DNA of 64,000 nt from Bacteroidia bacterium. Lineage in GTDB: Bacteria > Bacteroidota > Bacteroidia > Flavobacteriales > Flavobacteriaceae. A model generated the notes under the pieces. It was not told the DNA's origin, searched no databases, and was given only the letters and a program-made list of their open reading frames with translations. The stretch's first letter is position 1. Every line of letters begins with the position of its first letter. Shown piece after piece: positions 8,776-17,033 of this stretch. The stretch is from contig JAUIBW010000024.1 in NCBI GenBank assembly GCA_030427585.1, forward strand, positions 1 through 64,000, in the 5' to 3' direction. A program made the position numbers and the translations under genes.

Positions 8776-10007
8776 TTTAGTGCTATATTCTTAAATTCTT
8801 TTTGTATTCCTAAAGCTTTGATCTGTATATCATAATTTCCCGAAGCATAAAACCCTTCTTGTAACAGGAATCTCACCACTCCATGAGAAGAAGTTTTAAC
8901 TTTGGTATCTATTTTTTGATTATCCTTAAAAAGATCCATCTTTACTATGGTGCCATCGGGGATTAATTGTTCCATAAAACTTACCAGGGGTCCAATAGTA
9001 ATCTTTCGATTATCATGGTCAAATTTCACTTCAAAATCATCCAAAACCTGGGTATACGCTATGGTTAATGTATTGCTCTCTGCCATACCTGGTATATAAG
9101 CTTTAATTTGCCACGTATCTTTATGATCGGGATGTAAAATTTTACCCACTGCCTGGCCATTAACGGTACTTCCTTGTGTATGTAATAATAGCCCTTTTTC
9201 ATTTTTAATTATAAATTTTACAAGTGAGCCATTACTTAGTACATTACCATATTTATCTTTTATGATAGAAGTAATAAACTCAGTAATTTGATTACCGTCT
9301 GCATATACATGTTTTCGATTACTTTTTATCTCAAAATTTTCTGGTAATGAAGGAAATACTTCAACAGAAAATTCTTTGGAAACTGTCTCACCAACCTTAG
9401 AAAACAACAATATTCGCCCAGATTGATCATAAGAAAATATGTTTGTCCAACCGATCATATCTTTGCTCTGTACTATGCTTTCTTTTTCTATATCTAAAAA
9501 TTGATGTCCAATTAATACTGCCGTACTATCGCGCAACGGATTATCAAAAGAATCTTTAGGAATCACAATTTGCATAGTATAATCTTCTCCCCCTGCTATG
9601 ATACTGGGAGGTCCTATGTAGGATTCTAAATGTATTTTTGTTTTGGTATTAGGTATAATACGTATTTCACCATCATATAAACTCCCTGACTCGCCAAGTA
9701 AGGTATATGACACTACTCCTTTTTTCTTTGCCATAAATTCTGGAACGATAAAACGAGCTGTATGGTAATCATCTGGGTCAATCACATTGCTTCCAAAAGA
9801 GGAATGTATAAAAAGTTGAGTTCGAACAGGCGTGCTAAGCTCAAAATCTAACACAATAGAATTTCCTGCTTCAAACACTCTTTCTTTGGTTAATAACACT
9901 GCAGAAATTTTATCTTGTTTTTTTAGAACAGTTGTAAAAGCTATACTTGAAGCACAAATTAATGCTCCCAAAAACAGTAGAATGATATGTTTCTTTTTTG
10001 GCTTCAT
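8772..10007 (-). CDS. Membrane-anchored protein with bacterial Ig-like (invasin-type) domains
   Basis: A 411-residue protein with one N-terminal hydrophobic segment (IILLFLGALICASSIAF) and an otherwise beta-rich extracytoplasmic body. Residues about 225-320 match the Big_1/invasin pattern: VYADGNQITEFITSIIKDKYGN is the usual D-G-x-T-x-K-DxxGN theme, followed by VNGQAVGKI. The flanking ~100-residue segments are similar beta sandwiches. It shares one base with the upstream gene (TAA/ATG) and four with the downstream one, so the three are made together. It is likely a structural or adaptor subunit between the large membrane protein and the hydrolase. No catalytic motif seen. Confidence 0.65.
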   Translation of the reverse strand: MKPKKKHIILLFLGALICASSIAFTTVLKKQDKISAVLLTKERVFEAGNSIVLDFELSTPVRTQLFIHSSFGSNVIDPDDYHTARFIVPEFMAKKKGVVSYTLLGESGSLYDGEIRIIPNTKTKIHLESYIGPPSIIAGGEDYTMQIVIPKDSFDNPLRDSTAVLIGHQFLDIEKESIVQSKDMIGWTNIFSYDQSGRILLFSKVGETVSKEFSVEVFPSLPENFEIKSNRKHVYADGNQITEFITSIIKDKYGNVLSNGSLVKFIIKNEKGLLLHTQGSTVNGQAVGKILHPDHKDTWQIKAYIPGMAESNTLTIAYTQVLDDFEVKFDHDNRKITIGPLVSFMEQLIPDGTIVKMDLFKDNQKIDTKVKTSSHGVVRFLLQEGFYASGNYDIQIKALGIQKEFKNIALK

Positions 10008-13000
10008 TAGTTTGGTGCTCCGATATAGGTGTTAATTTCAAACTTAATATAACTAAACCCTTTTCCTTTTATTGGTAAAAACTGTACCGATTGATGCTCA
10101 ACTTTTCTGTTAGGAACTTCTTTATTACTAATTATAGCATTTAATAACCCATTAATAAAAACGTTCTTTAAATCTTTACTAATAGTATGTACGCCTGATA
10201 CATCTAATAACTGATAATTAAAATATTGTTTACGTTGCGGGCGAATACCTTCTGGTAAATATTGATGGTCTACCCACACTAGCTCATGATCTTTATTATA
10301 ATAAGAAACTAATAGTAAAGGAATGGTTACCTCTTCTAGCCCAGAGTTAAACAAAACTCCTTCTACATAATCATTTTTTATAGAGAGTTCATTAATCGCA
10401 ACACCTTTATATAAATCTACTGTGGTTACATTTCCTGCACATTGTAAGTTAAATTTAGCAGGTTTTTCATCAAATTTCATCGCTGTGAACTGATCGGGAT
10501 TAAACGTTTTTGGTTTATGATCCTCTTTATTTATCCAAGCAATTCCTTCAAAATTAATACGGAAACTAGTAATTTCTTTAGGCATTAATTTATGTTTCAT
10601 TTGATGTTTGGTATTATACCTAGCTAATTTTTCGTCTTTATCATTATACAATGTACCTGTGACTACAACATCTGCTGGTATATTATCAATATTTTGTATT
10701 TCGCCAATAAGGCTATATGTATCACTACATTCAACAATTTTTGCTGATAGTACCTCTAATACAGGTTGTTTAAGAACATCTTCATGATATGTTTGTTCTG
10801 AACTAATTCTACGTCTTCCGTGATTATAAAAAGTAGTACTATTTTCTGCAAATAACTGATCAGGAGGGATATCTAAATCATATGCTAATGGTTTTACAAA
10901 CCACTTATTATGATATTTCACCAACTCATGATAGAATGTTTTATCTATTCTTTCTAATGGAGTGATCCAATGTGTAATGGCTTTTACCCTGGCAGTACTA
11001 TCAGTTTGAGCAGTAATGCTTACATTAATTGCATCCATTTTGGCATACGAACTCAATAAACCATCTGTTACGGCAACTTCTAACATATATTGATCGATCG
11101 TTTTATCACTTCTTGGATCCAGATAAGAATATGCTTTTTTAAATTCTTTAAAATCTAATGCATCATAATATGCTTCTGTTACATTAACGGGGCTTATTTG
11201 TTTTACATTTTTTATATACATCAAATAAAAACCATATCCTATAATAATTAACATTAGGAATCCCCAAAGATAAGAGGCTTTAAAAACTGATCCCTGAAAC
11301 TCCTCGTAATGTATTCCAAACTTAAAATATACGGGAAAACTCTTATGTTTAGCTTTTAAAGCGTGTATCCATATCAACTGTACATTAATAATAAATGCCA
11401 GTAATACAGAACATACCGGAATCAATCCCCACATCAATTTTTGAAACATAGGGACATCATCTTTGGGTAAAATACTGGATAGTGGAGGGACGTTTAATTT
11501 TTCCCAAACCATAATCCCATTCTCTAATTGCCGTAACCTTTGCCAACCACAGAAATACAAAATAGGATCATAAAATTTATCATTAGAAAATACATATTTT
11601 AAATTATATTTCTCGGGAACCGTAAGAAATTGTTGTAAAGAACCGATACCTTCTACTCCTCTGAATTTAGAATTTTCTAAGCGTTCTACCGCCCTGGTCG
11701 TTAACTCTGGCAATCTTCTTGCAGAATGATAATTGCCATCAACTGTCATTGCATTAGTTTGAGCAGAAAGCCACGCCATCTGATCTCCAAATCCCAGAGG
11801 AAGGTATCTCCAGTGATCATGCTGATCCTGGCTTAAAAAATTTAGGATAGGTAGCATTTTGATCTTTTGTGGCTGCGAAGGTCTAAAATACCCAAGACTC
11901 ATGGTAAAAAGTGTCATAAACACAAGAACTCCTGTAAACAATCCTCCTAAAACCCTATGATATACACCTCCGTATCTTTTTTGAATTTTTTCTTTTAAAT
12001 CTCCTTCTATAAATCGGTAGCTAAATTCGCCAAACATGGGTAAAGCCATAATAGAGGCCCATAAGGTAAACCGGTCTAGTGTAAGGATATTAAACGCATT
12101 GTCTCCTAGCATCATCCTGGGGAGTGGTGTTGTCCCTCCTGTTCCCAAAATTGTTAAAAGCGTTATCGATAACCCAAAAAACAAATATCGCTTACTGTAA
12201 AACCGATACCATATATAGGGTAACAAGAATAGTAAAATCCCCCATGGAATCAAAAAGAACACTAATCCCGATGAAGTGACTTCGAGAAAATTATCTCTCG
12301 ATCCATGTGGTATGGGTACCTGAGTTATTGGGTTATTTTTAGTATTAATCCAATACGGAAGAATGCAAACAATGATCAGTAGCAGTGATCCAAAACCAAA
12401 ACCTACAATTCTTTTAAAAAGTGAAAGAAAGCTTTGTAAGAATATTAAAAACCTAATTTCTTTATATGACCCTGTCTTTTCTCTGGAAACATCCATGATT
12501 ACCATACCGATTAACGGAAAAATGAAAAACACCATTCCAAAAATCGGAGTTACATGATGAGAAGTTACTGTAACCGCTATTAGGCTCAAAGCGTTTAATA
12601 CATATTTATATTTTCCGGTTTTGAGCCATAGATAAATTTCGGGTAATGCGTGCAGCAGGATAGACAATCCTATAATACTGGGTAATTGTCCAAAAACATG
12701 TAACGTTTCTATAAAGGCTGAAGAAAATACAGCTAGTATCGCTGTATATCCGGCAACTTTTCTATTAGAAGTAAGTACCAGGGCAAAACGATATATTCCT
12801 GTTATGAAAAGGATAATAGCTATAATAGCTACGGTGAACAAGCCAAATTTAAGTCCTCCAATATAAGAGAACAATCCAATACTTTGATGCACTAATGGTG
12901 GATATCCCATTACTGTAAACCCTGTATACCAACTATAGTTCCAGGGTTCGAACCAATTATTGGCATAATGATTTCCAAAAAACAGATGAATTAATGCATC

Positions 13001-13096
13001 ATATGTAGACTCTAGCGTAAAAAAAATAGTAGTACCATGAAAAACCACTCCGATGAGTAATGCACTAATCAAATACTTATTTGTGGTTTTATCCAT
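10007..13096 (-). CDS. Large polytopic membrane protein with a 6-PTPS-related / GT-C-like membrane region and an NTF2-like domain
   Basis: A 1029-residue protein. Around ten transmembrane helices span residues 8-410. The first luminal loop (FFTLESTYDALIHLFFGNHY) carries an acidic residue where GT-C enzymes keep their catalytic Asp/Glu. The pattern resembles '6-pyruvoyl-tetrahydropterin synthase-related' membrane domains. Two further helices lie near 560 and 625. An NTF2-like domain follows (about 650-760, YYDALDFKEFKKAYSYLDP), then a beta-rich C-terminal third. The NTF2-like module is also present in the GH5-like partner. It may be a lipid-linked-sugar-dependent transferase or the membrane core of a glycan assembly complex. 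First gene of the trio. Confidence 0.6.
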   Translation of the reverse strand: MDKTTNKYLISALLIGVVFHGTTIFFTLESTYDALIHLFFGNHYANNWFEPWNYSWYTGFTVMGYPPLVHQSIGLFSYIGGLKFGLFTVAIIAIILFITGIYRFALVLTSNRKVAGYTAILAVFSSAFIETLHVFGQLPSIIGLSILLHALPEIYLWLKTGKYKYVLNALSLIAVTVTSHHVTPIFGMVFFIFPLIGMVIMDVSREKTGSYKEIRFLIFLQSFLSLFKRIVGFGFGSLLLIIVCILPYWINTKNNPITQVPIPHGSRDNFLEVTSSGLVFFLIPWGILLFLLPYIWYRFYSKRYLFFGLSITLLTILGTGGTTPLPRMMLGDNAFNILTLDRFTLWASIMALPMFGEFSYRFIEGDLKEKIQKRYGGVYHRVLGGLFTGVLVFMTLFTMSLGYFRPSQPQKIKMLPILNFLSQDQHDHWRYLPLGFGDQMAWLSAQTNAMTVDGNYHSARRLPELTTRAVERLENSKFRGVEGIGSLQQFLTVPEKYNLKYVFSNDKFYDPILYFCGWQRLRQLENGIMVWEKLNVPPLSSILPKDDVPMFQKLMWGLIPVCSVLLAFIINVQLIWIHALKAKHKSFPVYFKFGIHYEEFQGSVFKASYLWGFLMLIIIGYGFYLMYIKNVKQISPVNVTEAYYDALDFKEFKKAYSYLDPRSDKTIDQYMLEVAVTDGLLSSYAKMDAINVSITAQTDSTARVKAITHWITPLERIDKTFYHELVKYHNKWFVKPLAYDLDIPPDQLFAENSTTFYNHGRRRISSEQTYHEDVLKQPVLEVLSAKIVECSDTYSLIGEIQNIDNIPADVVVTGTLYNDKDEKLARYNTKHQMKHKLMPKEITSFRINFEGIAWINKEDHKPKTFNPDQFTAMKFDEKPAKFNLQCAGNVTTVDLYKGVAINELSIKNDYVEGVLFNSGLEEVTIPLLLVSYYNKDHELVWVDHQYLPEGIRPQRKQYFNYQLLDVSGVHTISKDLKNVFINGLLNAIISNKEVPNRKVEHQSVQFLPIKGKGFSYIKFEINTYIGAPN

Positions 13097-13299
13097 AAAG
13101 ACTCGCCATAGTTTCTGATTTAAATATACAACAAAGGTTTCGGTTTAGAACAAATCTAAAAAGAATGCAAACTAAAAATTAATAGTATATGATTCTGGTT
13201 GACTACAAATCAGACTTCTATTAAATATCTACAATCTATGAAAGCATTCTTAAAACCTTCAAAACATTGGTTTTCAAGAATCATAGCTTTCTAATATAA

Positions 13300-13366
13300 C
13301 TATAGACGAATGGTATGTCTTTCGATAAAAACCATTCACCGATAGCAATTTTGTGCTCATCGAAAT
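13300..13366. promoter_or_regulatory. Element II of the glycan-locus DNA motif, with a half-related second copy
   Basis: 13332-13366 repeats the arms of the element at 3452-3486: CCATTCAC/T, ATAGCAA and ATCGAAAT at identical distances. Directly beside it, 13300-13327 carries a further version (CTATAG, GAATGGTAT, TTCGAT). The pair lies between two divergent glycan genes in a 332-bp gap (13097-13428) that otherwise shows no gene. A common operator or repressor site is the simplest reading. Confidence 0.5.
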
Positions 13367-13428
13367 ATCACCTTTTCAGGCGCATACCGTAGCTACTTTT
13401 GGGGTATAAACCTCAAAATAGGACCATT

Positions 13429-14250
13429 ATGAAAACAGGAATTATCATACCATGCTATAACGAAGAAAACAGATTAAACGTAAATGCTTTTTTAAATTTT
13501 ATACAAAAAGAAAACGATTTTCACTTATGTTTTGTAAATGATGGAAGTAAGGATAACACTGTAGAAGTATTAAAGAAGATTCAATCTCATAACCCTCTTA
13601 AAGTAAGTGTTATTGATATCAAAAAAAATTCTGGAAAAGCGGCAGCAGTAAGAGCAGGTGCAAGATACTTACACAGTAGAGGTGATATAGAATTTATCGG
13701 TTTTATTGATGCCGATTTATCTACAGATTTTGAAGATTTTGATGGGCTTTTAAAAACATTAAAAACAAACAAAAGATTAAGTTTTGTTTTTGGATCGAGA
13801 GCTAAAAATGCTTCAGATAATATCAAAAAAGATGGTATTAGAGCAATGATCTCAAAGCTTATTAATATTCTTATTGTATTCATTTTGGGACTATCTATTC
13901 AAGATACACAATGTGGGGCCAAAGTGTTCAAAGCAGACCTGGTTCCTGTAATTTTTAACAAAAGTTTCTTTAGCCGATGGTTATTTGATGTAGAAATGTT
14001 TATAAAAATGAAAAAACACTTCGGTAAAACTGAAATAATGAATAAAATTTATGAACAACCTCTTAAAAGATGGGTTCATATGGAAGACTCTAAGCTAGGG
14101 TTAAAAGATTCATTAGAAATTCCTTACCGATTATTATCTATATGGTTTAATTATAATATACTTCAATCTTTACAGGTTTCTTTTTCTAAAGATATTACCG
14201 AACCTACAATAGAAGTATACGGAATGGCTACTCCAGCTTTGGCAGCCTAA
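13429..14250 (+). CDS. Glycosyltransferase, GT2 family (dolichyl/undecaprenyl-phosphate hexose synthase type)
   Basis: A 273-residue GT-A enzyme. The nucleotide-binding start is IIPCYNEENRL, followed by FVNDGSKDNT and the metal-binding DxD-type motif in GFIDADLSTDF. QCGAKVF and RWLFDVEMF later are hallmarks of DPM1/ALG5-like enzymes that load a sugar onto a polyprenyl phosphate. I start at 13429 (MKTGIIIPCYNEE); an in-frame ATG at 13399 adds ten atypical residues. There is no C-terminal membrane pair, so it is the soluble short form. A polyprenyl-linked sugar would be a natural donor for the GT-C-like membrane protein across the promoter region. Confidence 0.85.
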   Translation: MKTGIIIPCYNEENRLNVNAFLNFIQKENDFHLCFVNDGSKDNTVEVLKKIQSHNPLKVSVIDIKKNSGKAAAVRAGARYLHSRGDIEFIGFIDADLSTDFEDFDGLLKTLKTNKRLSFVFGSRAKNASDNIKKDGIRAMISKLINILIVFILGLSIQDTQCGAKVFKADLVPVIFNKSFFSRWLFDVEMFIKMKKHFGKTEIMNKIYEQPLKRWVHMEDSKLGLKDSLEIPYRLLSIWFNYNILQSLQVSFSKDITEPTIEVYGMATPALAA

Positions 14251-14311
14251 GGTATAAGATTACCTTATAAAATTTGACTCGAAATTGCCCCTAAATATAT
14301 CCTATCAATAT

Positions 14312-14350
14312 AGAGAGTATTACTTTACAAAAGTATACTCTCTTTTTTCT
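14312..14350 (+). terminator. Terminator after the GT2 gene
   Basis: A 9-bp stem (AGAGAGTAT at 14312-14320 with ATACTCTCT at 14335-14343) is followed directly by a T-rich run. It separates the glycan locus from the convergent siderophore uptake operon. Confidence 0.8.
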
Positions 14351-14478
14351 TTTATTCAAAACTATATAATGAAGTAATTTAAACTTTTTTTCAATTTGCT
14401 AAAAAAATGCTTTTTTGTGCCCACATTTTGCAGTTTTTCACTGAAATCAAAAGCCTTAAGCACATTCAATACTAATTT

Positions 14479-15660
14479 TTATGTACTGTATGCAGAAACC
14501 AATCTCCTTTTAATATTAGGTTTCTTTTTATAAGTTCTTCCATACCACAATAACACCCCGGTAACTGGTAACGAAGCGCAAATTAGACTTGCTAAAAAAG
14601 CTATTATTTTACCTGCAAGCCCTCCAATAGCACCAATATGAATATCATAGTTCATACGTATTACCTTATCTGCAAATCTGGCATCCTTATATTTTCCGTA
14701 AATACTGGTCGTTTCTATTTCTTCTAATGTACTTTGATCAAAAAAGAGATAGTCCATATCATAATACATTCCTTTAGAATTACTCACTTCGACAAGTACT
14801 GAAGTCGAATCATTTTCTGGATAATGCAGTTCAAAACTCTGAGCATCCTTATAAGTATCATAAAGAAGAGGGATTAGACGATCATATGCTGGGTTTTTAT
14901 TAGAGTCAACAATAGCTATTGTATTGATATTTTGAGGTATAATAAACTGTGGTGCTTTATCCCCTCCTGTGGTTACATAAGCTATAAAATAAAACCAATT
15001 AAATGCCATAACACATCCTGTAAATGCAAATAATAACCCCAGAGAAGAAATATAAAACCCGGTTACAGTATGTAGATCAAAGTTTTTTCGCTTCCAACGT
15101 GTCTTATTATTCCAATCAAATTTTAATCGTTGACGCCAGTTTTTTTTATTTCTAGGTATCCAAAGCAAAAATCCACTAATCAATATGATCAAAAACAATA
15201 ATATAGAATAGGACACTACTCTTGAACCAATAGCTTCAGGAAGCCATAGCCGTATATGTCCTTTTAATACAAAAGCAAAGAACCCTGAATCATTATCCAC
15301 TTTTTTAATAAATTTTCCCGAATATGGGTTTAAAAAAATACTTTGATAAAATAATTCTGGTTTGTCCTGATAAAAAACGACTTCTATTGCTTCATTTGGT
15401 TTTCCATAGATAACTCCATGAATGCTTTTATTAGGTATTATTTTTCCTGCAATGGTTTTTACCTGAGATGATAGAATAAAGTCTTGTTCTTGAGGGAGTA
15501 CATATTTATAATCATCATAAAAACTTTCAATTTCATCTTTAAAAACCCATAAACATCCTGTTATCGAAACTATAAAAAGTACAACACCGGTAGTTAACCC
15601 CAATATTTTATGAAGTTGCAAAATGATTTTGCGTTTATTTTTCTTTTTTGTCGAAGACAT
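14479..15660 (-). CDS. PepSY-associated transmembrane protein (siderophore-linked, reductase-like)
   Basis: A 393-residue inner-membrane protein with four transmembrane helices and conserved His positions: LHKILGLTTGVVLF near residue 17, DLHTVTGFYISSLG near 195, and YDIHIGAIGGLAG near 340. These proteins accompany TonB-dependent siderophore receptors and are thought to take part in ferric-siderophore reduction or release. It is the third gene of the uptake operon, 74 bp after the DUF4374-type lipoprotein, and is expected to follow the same iron-dependent control. Confidence 0.85.
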   Translation of the reverse strand: MSSTKKKNKRKIILQLHKILGLTTGVVLFIVSITGCLWVFKDEIESFYDDYKYVLPQEQDFILSSQVKTIAGKIIPNKSIHGVIYGKPNEAIEVVFYQDKPELFYQSIFLNPYSGKFIKKVDNDSGFFAFVLKGHIRLWLPEAIGSRVVSYSILLFLIILISGFLLWIPRNKKNWRQRLKFDWNNKTRWKRKNFDLHTVTGFYISSLGLLFAFTGCVMAFNWFYFIAYVTTGGDKAPQFIIPQNINTIAIVDSNKNPAYDRLIPLLYDTYKDAQSFELHYPENDSTSVLVEVSNSKGMYYDMDYLFFDQSTLEEIETTSIYGKYKDARFADKVIRMNYDIHIGAIGGLAGKIIAFLASLICASLPVTGVLLWYGRTYKKKPNIKRRLVSAYST

Positions 15661-15734
15661 GATTCTATTTTAAAAAATATTGACACTCCCAAACATAAAA
15701 TTGCCTGAGAGTGTTTCTTCTCACAAAGATTAGT

Positions 15735-17009
15735 TTAGTTAGTTACTTTAAAAATTCCTTTAAGTGCTAGTCCTTGTACTTTTGCACCTTTGGTTGCAGT
15801 AGCCGTTTTTGGGTCTACAATATACACATGTGTTTCTGTTCCTGCATAGCTGCTAAGGTAGGCCTTACCATCTTCTACATACATCGGGGATGTATATCGA
15901 TTGGCATGGGTTGGCATTCCTTGTACATCGGTAACGGTTTTATTTTCTAAATCAATAACAACCAGTTTGAAAAAATTTCCTGTTTCTTTAAATACGCCCC
16001 ATGGCCCAATGGTGTCATCTATAATAATTCTAGCGATTGCCTTACCATCTCCCACATAATCCATCCAGAATAATTTTCCTCCATTAGGAGCATTTTCTAC
16101 ATCAAAGAAATAATCTTTATCAAATTCTGTAGTTCCGTTTTTTATTCTTAAAATACCTGAAGGTTTTATAGCCGAAGTAAAGCCAGCACTTAATGCCGAA
16201 GTAGAAAACGAATAAATATCTCCATTTTCGGTTTTTTCGATCCCTGTACTGTGCCCATTAACTCCTATCGGGCTGGTTCTATCATCATAAATTATTTTTT
16301 CTAATTCGAATTCGGGGTATTTAAAAACCGCTACATAAGCTCTACCCACATCTGGTGTTACATAAGAACCATCGGCCATCCACTTATGATAAGAAACAAA
16401 TAGTTTTCCGTCTCTTAAAACCATACCTGTTACCCAAGGAATCGTTCCCGGATTTTTGGCAGTACCGTCTCCTTTATCAATATCAATAGGATGCTCAACA
16501 ATTTTTTCTAATTTACCTGTTTCTGAATTTATAATATGAAATCTCTTATCAGATAATCCACTATAGGTAAGCTCTACAGCTAATAGTGTTTTATCATCTA
16601 TAGCAGAATAATTATCTAAAGTAGATTGAAACGCAAAATTTCCTTTTTCTATTAATTTACCATCCTCATCTAATCCATAGGCAATACATTTGTCATCATC
16701 AGAATATCCTGCAGTAAAAACCGTATTTTTTACGTTATGAAAAAACCTCCAACCTTTTAATGGTGTTCCTTGCCCTTCTACAGAAATTTCACCAGTAGTA
16801 AGTGATTCTAATGAAGGTAATTCTAAGATATAGTCTACCGGAGATGCGTCCCCTACAGGAAGTGCCTGAAAACCAACTACATATTTAGAAACAGAAGCTG
16901 GGGGTGGATCTACAATAGGTCCTCCATCATCATCACTACTACAAGAAGTAGCTAGTATTGATACTACTGCCAGTAGCATCAAATATTTAATACAATTTAT
17001 TATTTTCAT
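15735..17009 (-). CDS. DUF4374-type lipoprotein (beta-propeller-like), siderophore operon
   Basis: A 424-residue protein with a lipoprotein signal and lipobox ending in Cys23 (SILATSCSSDDDGG). The body is a series of beta blades with repeated YxIDxxTG-like motifs (HIINSETGKLEKIV, VYIVDPKTATATKG), consistent with a propeller. It fits the family that sits between TonB receptors and PepSY proteins in Bacteroidota. It probably binds or passes ferric siderophore at the outer membrane. It starts 24 bp after the receptor gene. Confidence 0.8.
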   Translation of the reverse strand: MKIINCIKYLMLLAVVSILATSCSSDDDGGPIVDPPPASVSKYVVGFQALPVGDASPVDYILELPSLESLTTGEISVEGQGTPLKGWRFFHNVKNTVFTAGYSDDDKCIAYGLDEDGKLIEKGNFAFQSTLDNYSAIDDKTLLAVELTYSGLSDKRFHIINSETGKLEKIVEHPIDIDKGDGTAKNPGTIPWVTGMVLRDGKLFVSYHKWMADGSYVTPDVGRAYVAVFKYPEFELEKIIYDDRTSPIGVNGHSTGIEKTENGDIYSFSTSALSAGFTSAIKPSGILRIKNGTTEFDKDYFFDVENAPNGGKLFWMDYVGDGKAIARIIIDDTIGPWGVFKETGNFFKLVVIDLENKTVTDVQGMPTHANRYTSPMYVEDGKAYLSSYAGTETHVYIVDPKTATATKGAKVQGLALKGIFKVTN

Positions 17010-17033
17010 TATGATATGATTTTATAGTTATTA

